Shown: positions 9,975 through 20,261 of the stretch, piece by piece
Numbering within the stretch: the first letter of the stretch is position 1
How the letters are laid out: every line of letters starts with the position of its first letter
Source: an uncultured Muribaculaceae bacterium
GTDB taxonomy: Bacteria; Bacteroidota; Bacteroidia; Bacteroidales; Muribaculaceae
Length of the DNA stretch: 64,000 nt
Assembly: GCA_947174635.1 (NCBI GenBank)
Contig: CAMWJS010000005.1
Span: 1 to 64,000 of the forward strand
Reading direction: 5' to 3'
Made by a program: the position numbers and the translations under genes
Notes under the pieces: generated by a model
Told to the model about the DNA's origin: nothing
Seen by the model: the letters and a program-made list of their open reading frames with translations, nothing else
Database searches by the model: none

Positions 9975-12900
9975 TTAGAGGTCAAAATGGAAGTCGGTAT
10001 ATGACCCGGCTCCGAGGTTTGCTTCGCGGCGTTCGCGGGGAGTGCTGATTTCAATACGGCATTCGCGGGGCGAATAGAGGCGGCAGTCTATGCCGTCCTC
10101 GTTCCATGACATCGATTCCACTTTCACGCCCGTTCGCGTCAGTATTCCTTTAAGCCGGCCGCTGCCAAGTGATTTCGGTAATGCTGGAAGCAGGCTTATG
10201 CAGTTGTCTGTCGAGCCCACAAGCATTTCCATGACGATTGCGGGCATCGTGTTGACTACGTCGGTGCAGAATACTTCGTGGTTGCCGTGATGTGACGTTG
10301 CGAGTCCGTCGTAATAGAAGTCGGTGGCGGCAAGCTGTCTGACAAGTTGGCCGCACGAGTTGCCGTCGTGGAGACATGCGTATTCCAGAGCGCCCATGAG
10401 CAGGCCGTGGCCGGCGTTGTTGCCGAACTGGAAGTGCTTGCGGAAGTCGAGGGCGCGTTTTGCGGCGGCCGACAGCGGGCTGTTGCCGGCTGTTATCTCG
10501 CGGTAAGGCCACACGCCGATTAGATGGCTGGTATGGCGGTGGGCATAGTTGTCGTCAAGTCCGGGCCATGCCCATTCGGCAAGAGCGCCGTCGCGGTTTA
10601 TCATGTAGCCGGGAAGCTGTGCGGCAAATTCGCGCCATTGCTCTGCGTCGTCGCCGAGTATAGCGGCCGATTTGAACAGCGCGTCAAAGATGAAGTGCGC
10701 TCCGGCAATATCGATTGTCGAGTTGTTGAGCAGCGACACATTGAGATTCGACGGTTTGTTCTCGTGCGATACCGAACCGGTGAATATCCATTTCCCCTCA
10801 GAGTCTTTGTGTGTCAGAAATTCCTTGTAAAACACTGCCATCTCCGTCAGCAACGGGTAAAGGCGTGTGCGCAGAAAATCATTGTCGCGGGTCACCAGAT
10901 AATGTTCCCAATAAGGATATAGCAGCCACGGCTCTTCGCCGGTCGACCAATGATAAGGATAATCTTCGCTGATCGATGCCATCAGTCCGGCTCCATAGCC
11001 GGGTGTGTTGCCGCATGCCACAAGACCGTTGGCTCCGAGCAGGTCGCGGGCATTTTGTCGAAATCCCGGAAGCCAGGAGTCATGGAGACTGAAATACCCT
11101 TCCATCGCTTCGGGCATTGCTCCGATATTCCCTCCCGCTATCTGCAGGTTGAGATTGGCGTCGAGATGATAGAAGCCGCCCCAGCCCACGTTGCAGTCGC
11201 CGGTCCAGATGCCGAGCAGGTCGGGTGCGGTGGTTGACGACGACGATGACAGGAAGGCATAGCGTCCGGCGTCGAAAAGGCGGTTGAGCAGTGCGGGGTT
11301 GATTTCTTTTTCCTGTTTCTGTTTCGCCAGCAGAGCCTCGTTGGAGAGTGCGGCGTCCTCTTTGCTGCAGTCGAACGACACGCTTGCGCGGTTGAAGATA
11401 GGGGAGTAGACGTCGCAATGCTTTGAAAATTCTGACGCATAGTCGGAGGTGGCGTTGCCGAGGCTGCGGGTAGATACGGTTATGGTGGCCTCCGATGCGC
11501 CTGTTATTCTTATCTTGTCGCCGTCGGGAGCAATCTCTTTGCCGTCGGCTGTGACTTTAAGGTATCCGTCATAGCTGTTGACGCCGTCGGGGTAAGTGAC
11601 GGTGATGCGTAGCCCGTCGGCTGTCGGTACCGTCTGCCACGCCGTTCCTTGTGGAAAATTCATGCCGTCGGTTACGAGCAGCGATACGGTAGCGTCGATT
11701 GTGCTTCCTTCCGGCGCTTCAAGCCTGAACAGGGAGTAGTCGCCGGCGCGCGATGTGAATGCTTTCCGTCTCCATGTACCGGCCACGTCGTTCCAGCTGA
11801 CGGTGATTTCTCCGGTAGTGTAGTCGATTTCACGTTTATAATCCGAAATGCCGTCGTGGTTGCCGTCGTATGCTATATTCATCAGAAATCCGGGGTGACG
11901 GCCACCTTTGCCGCCGTCCTGCCATTGCGCTGTCGACACGGCAAGGTCATTGGCTTCGCGGAAGCGGCCCTCTGCGCACAATTGCTTGATTCGGGCTATT
12001 GTATCGGGATGGACTTTGGCGAAACTGCGTTCCGTTCCTTTGGAGGGGAAATTGTAATTGCGGTCGCATAATATCACTGTCTCGTCGGTAGGATTGCCTA
12101 ATACCATGAAGCCGGTGTTGCCGTTGCCGGAAAGAAGCGAGTTCGGCCATTGGTCGTAGGCTGTCGGGTAGCTTTCGCATGATGCTGTCTTGGCTCGTTC
12201 GCCCGACGGATAGCGGCATGCGTCGGTGAGTGTTGTCACCTTGAGCTGGCGTTCGAATTCGTCGCGCGGCAGGGCGGTGGTGACTCTTACGGTCACATCC
12301 TCGCCGGGGATTATGTCGAAATAATTGTCGCTGAAGAAATTGTCGATGCCGTCAAGCGAAAGGAATACGGCGCGGGCGAATTTGTCTGACGACACTCTTA
12401 CGTCATATCCGCCGTCGGCCTCCGCAATATGCGTCTCCACTTCGGCCGCGGGCAGATTAAGGTTCTTGAATGTGTTGAAATAAAAGTTGTTGCTGTCAAT
12501 TGTTCCATTGCTGTCAGAGAGTTTTGCATTGACAAAGCATTCAGTGCCGTCATTGCCCCCGAGCAGGTCGTCTACGGGAGATTGCCATACGATAAACGAG
12601 GTGTTGGGCTTGACCTCTATTTTCTGTGAGAACGACTTCAACACATTGCCGTCGAAGTCAAGAAGTCTTATGTCAAGTCTGCCGCCCGATTTCTTCAGCT
12701 TGTCTGACACGGTATGTACAGACAGCACTCCGTCGTGTATGGCTCCCGTCACTATCACATCTTTGAATGCCTTGCGGGCGAAATAATGCTGTGCTTTCCA
12801 TCTGCCGTAATAATCGCGGGCCGCCCACGATGCCACAGGCCAGCAGTCGTTGTGCTGCCAGTAGAGTGTGCCCATGCAGTAAGGCATGTCGCGCCGGTGG

Positions 12901-14783
12901 CTTTCGATTGCGGTTTTGATGGCGTCGCCCTGGAGCACCTGGTTGGCGTAGAGGAACGATTTGAAATCCTTAGGCTCGCGGTATTCGCTGAGCATATAGT
13001 CCATGATGCGGCGGTTGGCCGATTCGCCTCCGCGCTGGTGCGACATCATCACGTCGGAACTTATGGAAAGGTCCTTGTCGCCGTCGGTGTAGAGCTTGAC
13101 CGACTCGTATTCGGGGAACGACTGGAATCCGTATTCGCTGAAAAAACGGCTTTTGACATTGTTGAACATCCATGTCGGGTGCATGCTGTGCCATACGCCC
13201 CAGTAGTGCGTGTCGCCGCAGTTGTCTGAGCAGCCGTCACGCGACCCGCTGAACGGCGACGATGCGCGGTAGGCGATGCCGGGATGATATTCCTCCACCA
13301 CCTGCGGGAGCACCTCGAAATACTGCGCGTTGAACTGCTCGTCCATCTTCTTTGCAGCCTCGGCATTCTGCGATGCCACGTTGTCCTTCCACCCCCACTG
13401 CTTCCAGCCGACAAAGCATTCGTTGCTTCCGCACCATACGGATATGGACGGATGGTTGCGCAGGCGCGTCACATTGTCGATGGCTTCCTCCCTGATGTTG
13501 TCGAGAAGAGCTCCCTCGGCGGGATACATGCTGCACGCGAACATGAAGTCCTGCCACACCATAATGCCGTTTTCGTCGCAGAGGTCATAGAAAATGTCGT
13601 TCTCATAGATGCCGCCGCCCCACACACGCAGCATGTTCATGTTGGCGTCGGCGGCGTCGGCAACCGTGCGCCGGTAATCATCGTCGCTGACTCTGGGCAG
13701 GAACATATCCTGCGGTATATAGTTGGCGCCCTTGGCGAAAACCGGCACGCCGTTGAGCCGGAAGTACATAGTCATGCCGTCCTTGTCGGGCTCGTTGACA
13801 ACCTCGATGGAACGTAGTCCGGTGCGTGTGCGGTTCACGGCCAGCGTGTCGTTGCCGTTGAGCAGCAGTGTCTCGAATGTGTACATCTCCGGTTTGCCGA
13901 GACCGTTGCACCACCACAGCCGCGGATTTGATATGCTGTAATCGAGCGCGATGGTGTCGGCCCCCTCTTTGAGATTGACTTTCTTCCTCGCAAGGATTTT
14001 TCCGGTAGAGGCATCTTTCGCTATCACGTCGGCCCCGTCGATGTTTCCGGCTACGCTCAGGGTGACCTGTTGCGTTATCTCGGCCTTTTTGGATGTCACT
14101 TTTTTCTGATTAATGAACACGTCGTCAATCACGGCATCGTTCCAGGCACGCAGACGCATCGGACGCCATATTCCTGAAGTGACGAGACGCGGCCCCCAGT
14201 CCCAGCCGTAATGGTAGCCGGCCTTGCGGGCGTAGACGCTGACCTTGCGGTCGAGCAGCCCGCCGTTCTCCGACTGGTCGTTCATGGCCATGTAGTGGCA
14301 GTCGGTGGCGTCCCACTTCGGCAGGTCTATTTTTATCGGTGAATGAAAATATGCCCTGATGTCATTGTCGCCCTCGTGTAGCAGATGCTTGACATCGGCA
14401 TCCCAGCGGCGGAACATGTTGTCGGCTTTGATTACGTTGACGCCGTTGACATAGACGTCGCAATATGTGTCGAGACCGTCGCATTCGAGCGTTATTACAT
14501 CGTGTGCGAGAGTCTCGCCGTCAATCCATACTTTCGTTGTGTATTCCCAGTCCTCTTTGTCAATCCATTGAACATTGCGTTCGTTGAGCCTGTAATACGG
14601 GTCTTCGATAATCCCGTTGTCGATAAGGTCGGTGTGCACGCATCCGGGGACGGTCGCCGGATATAAATTGCCTGCCCGCGCTTGCCTTAATTTCCATCCG
14701 TCATTGATTTCGATGACCCGGTCGGCCATGGCAGGCATGCCACAATACGCCGCGATAACAGCGGCCAGAATACTTTTTCTCAC
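9975..14783 (-). CDS. Fusion glycosidase: N-terminal GH2 beta-mannosidase-like + C-terminal GH95 alpha-L-fucosidase-like
   Basis: GH2: WCGSNEC and FFSEYGFQSFPEY acid/base and nucleophile contexts; GH95: YDQWPNSLLSGNGNTGFMVLG, LDANLNLQIAGG, SVSHENKPS, HRHTSHLIGVWP; one uninterrupted 1602-aa ORF with signal peptide. Confidence 0.9.
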   Translation of the reverse strand: MRKSILAAVIAAYCGMPAMADRVIEINDGWKLRQARAGNLYPATVPGCVHTDLIDNGIIEDPYYRLNERNVQWIDKEDWEYTTKVWIDGETLAHDVITLECDGLDTYCDVYVNGVNVIKADNMFRRWDADVKHLLHEGDNDIRAYFHSPIKIDLPKWDATDCHYMAMNDQSENGGLLDRKVSVYARKAGYHYGWDWGPRLVTSGIWRPMRLRAWNDAVIDDVFINQKKVTSKKAEITQQVTLSVAGNIDGADVIAKDASTGKILARKKVNLKEGADTIALDYSISNPRLWWCNGLGKPEMYTFETLLLNGNDTLAVNRTRTGLRSIEVVNEPDKDGMTMYFRLNGVPVFAKGANYIPQDMFLPRVSDDDYRRTVADAADANMNMLRVWGGGIYENDIFYDLCDENGIMVWQDFMFACSMYPAEGALLDNIREEAIDNVTRLRNHPSISVWCGSNECFVGWKQWGWKDNVASQNAEAAKKMDEQFNAQYFEVLPQVVEEYHPGIAYRASSPFSGSRDGCSDNCGDTHYWGVWHSMHPTWMFNNVKSRFFSEYGFQSFPEYESVKLYTDGDKDLSISSDVMMSHQRGGESANRRIMDYMLSEYREPKDFKSFLYANQVLQGDAIKTAIESHRRDMPYCMGTLYWQHNDCWPVASWAARDYYGRWKAQHYFARKAFKDVIVTGAIHDGVLSVHTVSDKLKKSGGRLDIRLLDFDGNVLKSFSQKIEVKPNTSFIVWQSPVDDLLGGNDGTECFVNAKLSDSNGTIDSNNFYFNTFKNLNLPAAEVETHIAEADGGYDVRVSSDKFARAVFLSLDGIDNFFSDNYFDIIPGEDVTVRVTTALPRDEFERQLKVTTLTDACRYPSGERAKTASCESYPTAYDQWPNSLLSGNGNTGFMVLGNPTDETVILCDRNYNFPSKGTERSFAKVHPDTIARIKQLCAEGRFREANDLAVSTAQWQDGGKGGRHPGFLMNIAYDGNHDGISDYKREIDYTTGEITVSWNDVAGTWRRKAFTSRAGDYSLFRLEAPEGSTIDATVSLLVTDGMNFPQGTAWQTVPTADGLRITVTYPDGVNSYDGYLKVTADGKEIAPDGDKIRITGASEATITVSTRSLGNATSDYASEFSKHCDVYSPIFNRASVSFDCSKEDAALSNEALLAKQKQEKEINPALLNRLFDAGRYAFLSSSSSTTAPDLLGIWTGDCNVGWGGFYHLDANLNLQIAGGNIGAMPEAMEGYFSLHDSWLPGFRQNARDLLGANGLVACGNTPGYGAGLMASISEDYPYHWSTGEEPWLLYPYWEHYLVTRDNDFLRTRLYPLLTEMAVFYKEFLTHKDSEGKWIFTGSVSHENKPSNLNVSLLNNSTIDIAGAHFIFDALFKSAAILGDDAEQWREFAAQLPGYMINRDGALAEWAWPGLDDNYAHRHTSHLIGVWPYREITAGNSPLSAAAKRALDFRKHFQFGNNAGHGLLMGALEYACLHDGNSCGQLVRQLAATDFYYDGLATSHHGNHEVFCTDVVNTMPAIVMEMLVGSTDNCISLLPALPKSLGSGRLKGILTRTGVKVESMSWNEDGIDCRLYSPRECRIEISTPRERREANLGAGSYTDFHFDL

Positions 14784-14899
14784 AGTTTTTAGGTATTATG
14801 TTGGTTTGTTTGGTTGACAAATATAGAAAAAATACCTTAAACTTGTATGGTCAGGATATAAAAAAGTAGTTGCAAAACCACGGAATATACAGTAGAATC

Positions 14900-15520
14900 G
14901 CGATTCAATGCTGTTTACTTAAGACGTGAGGGTGTTGCAGAACTAAACTTTCCGCGGTTGATTATAGCCTTTGGCGCTTTGCCGTGTCAAAGAAACCGCC
15001 GCTACTACGCTTCTGTCAATCAGGGAGCATTTAGTAGTAGGAGGGTGTTGCAAAACTAAACTTTCCGCGGTTGAAAACCGCGGCTACTAAGCGCAGCATC
15101 CTGACAATCAGTAGCGTAGTAGCCGCGGTTTTCAACCGCGGAAAGATAAGAATGAGTTCTGCAACACCCTCTAAATATGAATTACGAGACGACTCCTTCC
15201 GCTAAGTAAACAGCATTGTATCTAAAGCGCACATCAGAGAGCCGGAGGCTCGAGGACGTGATTAACCGGGGTTCGGAGACCGCGGAGCGGGCGCAGACCC
15301 CGGCTATAAAACCCACCCTCTTCAATAAGCCCGGGAAGGGCGGTTTGTGGTAGTAAACGAGATGGTAACCACACACCGCCCTTCCCGGGCTCAGTAGATG
15401 ATTGCTTCCGGTTACCCCGGTCTGCGCCCGCTCCGCGGTCTCCGAACCGGGGTTAATAGTAAACCTTCAGGCCTCCGGCCTTCCTTTAATGATATCCTTA
15501 AGTAAACAGCATTGAATCGC
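14900..15520. repeat. Nested inverted-repeat array (24-bp outer, 30-bp middle, 22-bp inner arms)
   Basis: Arms 14900-14923/15497-15520 (perfect), 15270-15299/15419-15448 (perfect), 15329-15350/15369-15390 (one mismatch). Confidence 0.85.
15041..15171. repeat. REP/MITE-like element, CCGCGG-core type, complete copy
   Basis: Outer TIR GAGGGTGTTGCAAAAC...GTTCTGCAACACCCTC; inner IR TTTCCGCGGTTGAAAACCGCGGCTACTA...TAGTAGCCGCGGTTTTCAACCGCGGAAA. Confidence 0.88.
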
Positions 15521-15604
15521 GTCCCTACAATTCGCTGTGACTTTTGACCGCTAATTATAGTTTTGCAACGCCCTCCCGACAAATTTGTTAGTATTTTTCT
15601 GATT

Positions 15605-16387
15605 TTATTTCCTGACGGCCATCTTCCCTTCGAGCTCGACCGACTCGCCCGGCACATGCAGGCAGAAACTGTCGGTGTTGTCGGTGGTATAGTCATCAAA
15701 TTCGCATGCCGCTTTGTAGGCTCCCCAGAAGTGCATCGGGAAGAAATCTTTTACGGCGATATTCTCAAGGAAAAGGCGTGCGCCGTCGGCGTAATCCACG
15801 CCCAGACGCGGGTCGACGGGGAAGAATGCTATGTCAATCTTCGGCGCATATTGTTCAAGTTTTTGGATTATATGTACAAACTCGTTGTACGCTTCCTTTA
15901 CCTCCTCTACGGTCGACTCTTCGTTCCAGTGCCAGTAGTTGAGGTCGCCGGCATGGAATATCTTCTGTCCGTCGGGCAGTGTGACAAGGAAACTTACACC
16001 TGCGTCGGTCGAGCCGAATGCCCTGACGTCGAGGCCGCCAAGCAATCCGGGCACCTCGTCGCCGGGACTTACCCATGCCACCGGCATGTCGTCATGCACG
16101 ACTTTGGAGAAAATATCATTGGAGAGCACATACTGCACTTCGCGGTCCTGCGCGAGATTGAAAATCGCCGGATTGAAATGGTCGGGATGATGGTGCGACA
16201 CGAAGAATACTACCGGCAGTTCGGGGTTTTCGCGTATCACTTTTACCAATGCTCCGGTCGGGTCGCGGAAATAGTCAAAAACTGCGATTGCAGTGGGGAG
16301 TACAACAGCAAATCCGCTATGCTCCAGATAGGTCACCTTAATCATAATACAGATATTTATATTCAACGTTAATATCCGGATTATCAA
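15605..16387 (-). CDS. MBL-fold metallo-hydrolase (UlaG-like)
   Basis: FFVSHHHPDHFNP and HAGDLNYWHW motifs; actual start probably MIKVTYLEHSGF (16345). Confidence 0.8.
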   Translation of the reverse strand: MIIRILTLNINICIMIKVTYLEHSGFAVVLPTAIAVFDYFRDPTGALVKVIRENPELPVVFFVSHHHPDHFNPAIFNLAQDREVQYVLSNDIFSKVVHDDMPVAWVSPGDEVPGLLGGLDVRAFGSTDAGVSFLVTLPDGQKIFHAGDLNYWHWNEESTVEEVKEAYNEFVHIIQKLEQYAPKIDIAFFPVDPRLGVDYADGARLFLENIAVKDFFPMHFWGAYKAACEFDDYTTDNTDSFCLHVPGESVELEGKMAVRK

Positions 16388-16434
16388 TTATTGAGGTGCC
16401 TTGTGGCATGCGCCGTAATGTCTGCCCCCGACCG

Positions 16435-17199
16435 TTAATCCGGAATTTCTATTGTCTCGCCGTCGACAGCCAGTCTGACGTTGTCAGGAAGCGCTGATGC
16501 TACCTTTGCATAAAGCCCCATGTCGTGGCTGATATGGGTCAGATAGGCTATTCTCGGTCTGACTAATCTAATAACGTCGAGCGCCTGCGATAGGTTCAGG
16601 TGCGATATGTGCTCGGCGGGACGGAGTGCGTTGATTACGAGGGTGTCTATGCCGGCTATCGCGGCAATGGTCTCTTGGGGTATCTCCTTGGCATCGGTGA
16701 TATATGCCAGATTGCCTATCCTGAAGCCGACGATGTCGAGCAGATAGTGCCTGACGGGAAGGGGCAGTATGCTTATCCCTTTGATTTCGAAAGGTGTCAT
16801 CGGCTCTATGGCATGCGGATGGAGCACCGGGGCGCCGGGGTAGGGGTGCTCGGCGAAGCAGTAAGGCACTTTCCGGCGCAGGTCGTCGATGTCGGTAGCC
16901 TGCGCGTAGATGTCGAATCCGTCGGGATAGCAGTACGGCCGCAGGTCATCGATGCCGCCCACATGGTCATAGTGCGTGTGGGTGATGAGCAGGGCGTCGA
17001 GTGGCGGCGAACCTGCACCGAGTATCTGTTCCCTCAGGTCGGGACCTGCATCGATGAGTATGTCGGTGTCGCCGGCATGTACGATTGCCGACGCACGCAG
17101 GCGTCGGTCGCGCGGGTCGGCGGAGCGGCATGTATCGCACCCGCAGCCTATCATCGGCACACCTGTCGATGTGCCCGTACCGAGAAAAGTGAGTCGCAT
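16435..17199 (-). CDS. MBL-fold metallo-hydrolase (PhnP-like)
   Basis: LGTGTSTGVPMIGCGCDTCRSADPRDRRLRAS and THTHYDHVGGIDDLR. Confidence 0.85.
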   Translation of the reverse strand: MRLTFLGTGTSTGVPMIGCGCDTCRSADPRDRRLRASAIVHAGDTDILIDAGPDLREQILGAGSPPLDALLITHTHYDHVGGIDDLRPYCYPDGFDIYAQATDIDDLRRKVPYCFAEHPYPGAPVLHPHAIEPMTPFEIKGISILPLPVRHYLLDIVGFRIGNLAYITDAKEIPQETIAAIAGIDTLVINALRPAEHISHLNLSQALDVIRLVRPRIAYLTHISHDMGLYAKVASALPDNVRLAVDGETIEIPD

Positions 17200-17205
17200 G
17201 GTTCG

Positions 17206-18123
17206 TTAGTGTATTTCGGCCAGCAGGCCGTCGATGAATATCAGGTAGGTGCCGTTGTCGCATGCCCAGCTCTCGAAGAAACTGCCGCCGTTGTGCCATT
17301 TCCTGATGTCGCGAGGCGCACCGATTGCAAGATGGCACTCAACGGTAGTCATGCCGGGAGCCACGCGCGAGTTGACGATGTTTTCCCATACGCTGTCGGT
17401 TATCGTCGGGTAGCGCAGGCGCGGGTCTGACAATTCGAACAGCTTGTCGAAATTGCGGGTGGAGCTTCGGGCGGTGCCTACAGTCATGGCCACTGACGAC
17501 TGATTGCCCAGGTCGTCGGTGATGTCGACGCGCAGCGGATAGTCGGCATTGCCTGGTGCGACGTCGCGTATCGTCACTCCGACATAGCGGCGTCCGCGGG
17601 CCACGGGAGTAAGCTCCCTGTCGACGCGCAACGGGGATATGATGTAGAATTTTTTCCCGGCGAGAATGCGGCGGGCATCGTCGGCCATGTCAAGGTCGAC
17701 GCTCATCGGCAGTGTGACCGACGCTGACAGCGACGAGGCCGGCACTCCGATTTTGTAGCGGAGCGGTTCGGCCGGCGTGTTGCCATTCTCTTTGTGGAAT
17801 GTCAGCACGCTCACCGTATCGCCGATTATTGATATTTCATCGGTCAGTCTGTCGAACACAAGCACTTCGCCCGGCTCAATCGCCGGTTCTTTCTCAAAGA
17901 GAAGCGAAAGTTTCGGGTCGGTAACGAGGAAACGGCGCCCGCTTTCCCATTGCGACATTCCGGGAGGGACAAGCCGGGTGGCAAAGGCTGCCTCTTCGTT
18001 TACTTCGGGAACATTCCGCCTGACATCCTTCGTGGTTATACGAGGCGTGCTCTCTATCCCCGTAAAACAGCTTGTAAGGGACAGACAGCACGCCATTGTT
18101 GTTATTGCCTGCTTTATTTTCAC
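17206..18123 (-). CDS. Uncharacterised lipoprotein
   Basis: Signal with lipobox-like LTSC; 4-nt overlap with upstream S9 peptidase gene. Confidence 0.6.
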   Translation of the reverse strand: MKIKQAITTMACCLSLTSCFTGIESTPRITTKDVRRNVPEVNEEAAFATRLVPPGMSQWESGRRFLVTDPKLSLLFEKEPAIEPGEVLVFDRLTDEISIIGDTVSVLTFHKENGNTPAEPLRYKIGVPASSLSASVTLPMSVDLDMADDARRILAGKKFYIISPLRVDRELTPVARGRRYVGVTIRDVAPGNADYPLRVDITDDLGNQSSVAMTVGTARSSTRNFDKLFELSDPRLRYPTITDSVWENIVNSRVAPGMTTVECHLAIGAPRDIRKWHNGGSFFESWACDNGTYLIFIDGLLAEIH

Positions 18124-20249
18124 TCTGTCACAGGCTCAATGCCCAGATTATAGTAAATGAATGAATAGAGGTCGGCATATTCGTCGATTACCTTGCTTAT
18201 CGGTTTGCCTGCGCCATGACCCGCCTTTGAGTCGATACGTATCAGTTTGGGCTTGTCGCCTGTATCGGCGGCCTGCAGGTTGGCGGCATACTTGAACGAG
18301 TGGGCCGGAACCACGCGGTCGTCATGGTCGGCGGTGGTGACGAGGATTGCAGGGTAGGGCGTTCCGTCGTTCTTGATGTTGTGCATTGGTGAATAAGAGC
18401 GCAGATAGGCTGCCATTTCGGGCGAGTCTGCCGATGTGCCGTAGTCCGACGCCCAGTTCCAACCGATGGTGAACAGATGGTAGCGGAGCATGTCCATTAC
18501 GCCTACTCGCGGTATCGCCACGGCAAAAAGGTCGGGACGCATGTTGACGCATGCCCCCACGAGCAGACCGCCGTTGCTGCCCCCTTCGATTACAAGGTGC
18601 TCGGGCGTGGTGAAGCCTTCTTTTATCATGTATTCGGCAGCGGCGATGAAGTCGTCAAATACGTTTTTCTTCTGCAGCTTGGTGCCGGCCTCATGCCATT
18701 TGTCGCCATACTCAGAGCCTCCGCGCAGATTGGCTTCGGCGTATATGCCGCCGTTTTCGAGCCAGTTGAGGCGGTTGGGCGAGAAGCCGGGGCCGAGGGG
18801 TACGTTGAAACCACCGTAGCCGTAGAGATAGACGGGGTTGCTGCCGTCGCGCTTTATTCCCTTCTTATAAGTGAGATGCATGTGCACCTGTGTGCCGTCG
18901 GCCGAGGGGTAGAACACCTCTTCGGTGACGTAGTCGTCGGGGTTGAAGCCTGCTATCGACGCGCGTTCGGTCAGTGTGCTTTCGCCGGTGGCGAGGTCAT
19001 ACCGGTAGTGGGCCCACGGTTGCAGATAATTGGTGACGTTGTAATAAACCTCGTTGTGGCGGCGCGAACTTGAGAACGATGCGCTCGCAATCGACGGAAG
19101 TTTTATTTCGCGTATGAAATTTCCCTCAAGGTCATAGAGCGCGGGGTGTGATGATGCGTCGCGACGGTAGTTGACAATAATTTTGTCGCCTGCCATCTGT
19201 GCGCCAGCCATCACGGCATCGCTTTCGGCTATGAGCTCGCGCCAGTTTTCGCGCGAGGGATTGCTTACCGGAGCCGACATCAGACGGTAGTTGGGAGCGT
19301 CGACCGAAGTGGTGAAATAGATGGTGTCTCCGATTACGTCGACTATCTCTATGATATTGTCCTGCGACGGCTCCATCACCGTCCAGCCTGCGTCGGGGTC
19401 ATTGAGGTCTTTGACCTTTATCGCCTGGCCGAAGCCTTGTCCGCCAGCCATAAGGAATATGTAATGGCTCTTTTCCGGGACATAGACTGAATGGAAATAG
19501 AGCGGATGCTCGGTATCTTCGTAATACAGTTTGTCGTCCGACTGCGGAGTGCCTACCTTGTGATAGTAAATGCGGTGGTTCTCGTTGGCGTTGGAAAATT
19601 CCTTTCCCGCCTCGGGTGTCGGATATGCGCTGTAGAAGAATCCGTCGCCCCACCATTCAGCGCCGGTGAACTTGGCCCACTCGATGTGGTCGGGCAGAAG
19701 CTTGCCTGTGGCGGTGTCGAGCAGGTATATCTCGCTCCAGTCCGAACCGCTGCGGCTTATCGTATAGGCGGTGTATTTGCCGTCGGGCGACATGAACACG
19801 CCGGTGAGCGCCACGGTGCCGTCGTCGCTCAGCGTGTTGGGGTCGAGAAATACTTCGGCTTTGCCGTCGATAGTTGCCTTGCGGTAGAGCACCGACTGGT
19901 TTTTCATGCCGGAATTCTCGTAGAAATAATAGTTGCCGTCATTGCCTTTCCACGGCAGTCCGGTCTTTTTATAATTCTGGAACGATGCTATGCGGTCGCG
20001 CACCCGGTTGCGGAAAGGGACCTTTGACAGATAGTCCTCGGTCAGCGCGCGCTCTGCCTCCACCCATTGGAGTGTGGCGGCTGCTGTGTCATTTTCGAGC
20101 GGGCGGTATGTGTCGACTACCGTTATGTCGAAATATTTGTCGGTAGCCGGCGCTGTCGGCGCCGCCGGATATTGTAGACGTCCGGCGGCGATGGCCGGCA
20201 CGGCTGCTGTAATTGCCATTGTCGTGAAGATGATTGTGGATTTTTTCAT
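18120..20249 (-). CDS. Prolyl oligopeptidase family serine peptidase (S9A)
   Basis: IEGGSNGGLLVGACVNMRPDLF (GGSNGG nucleophile elbow), PDGKYTAYTISRSGSDWSEIYLLD beta-propeller; signal peptide. Confidence 0.92.
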   Translation of the reverse strand: MKKSTIIFTTMAITAAVPAIAAGRLQYPAAPTAPATDKYFDITVVDTYRPLENDTAAATLQWVEAERALTEDYLSKVPFRNRVRDRIASFQNYKKTGLPWKGNDGNYYFYENSGMKNQSVLYRKATIDGKAEVFLDPNTLSDDGTVALTGVFMSPDGKYTAYTISRSGSDWSEIYLLDTATGKLLPDHIEWAKFTGAEWWGDGFFYSAYPTPEAGKEFSNANENHRIYYHKVGTPQSDDKLYYEDTEHPLYFHSVYVPEKSHYIFLMAGGQGFGQAIKVKDLNDPDAGWTVMEPSQDNIIEIVDVIGDTIYFTTSVDAPNYRLMSAPVSNPSRENWRELIAESDAVMAGAQMAGDKIIVNYRRDASSHPALYDLEGNFIREIKLPSIASASFSSSRRHNEVYYNVTNYLQPWAHYRYDLATGESTLTERASIAGFNPDDYVTEEVFYPSADGTQVHMHLTYKKGIKRDGSNPVYLYGYGGFNVPLGPGFSPNRLNWLENGGIYAEANLRGGSEYGDKWHEAGTKLQKKNVFDDFIAAAEYMIKEGFTTPEHLVIEGGSNGGLLVGACVNMRPDLFAVAIPRVGVMDMLRYHLFTIGWNWASDYGTSADSPEMAAYLRSYSPMHNIKNDGTPYPAILVTTADHDDRVVPAHSFKYAANLQAADTGDKPKLIRIDSKAGHGAGKPISKVIDEYADLYSFIYYNLGIEPVTE

Positions 20250-20261
20250 GATATGGGGGGA

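Noticed and set aside
15043-15171. Repeats considered as a CRISPR array
   Set aside because: Copies are inverted and nested rather than direct repeats with regular unique spacers; no cas genes seen.
15412-15699. 95-aa minus-strand ORF across the nested repeat array
   Set aside because: Reads through inverted-repeat arms and antisense/overlapping frame of the MBL gene; no protein-like features.
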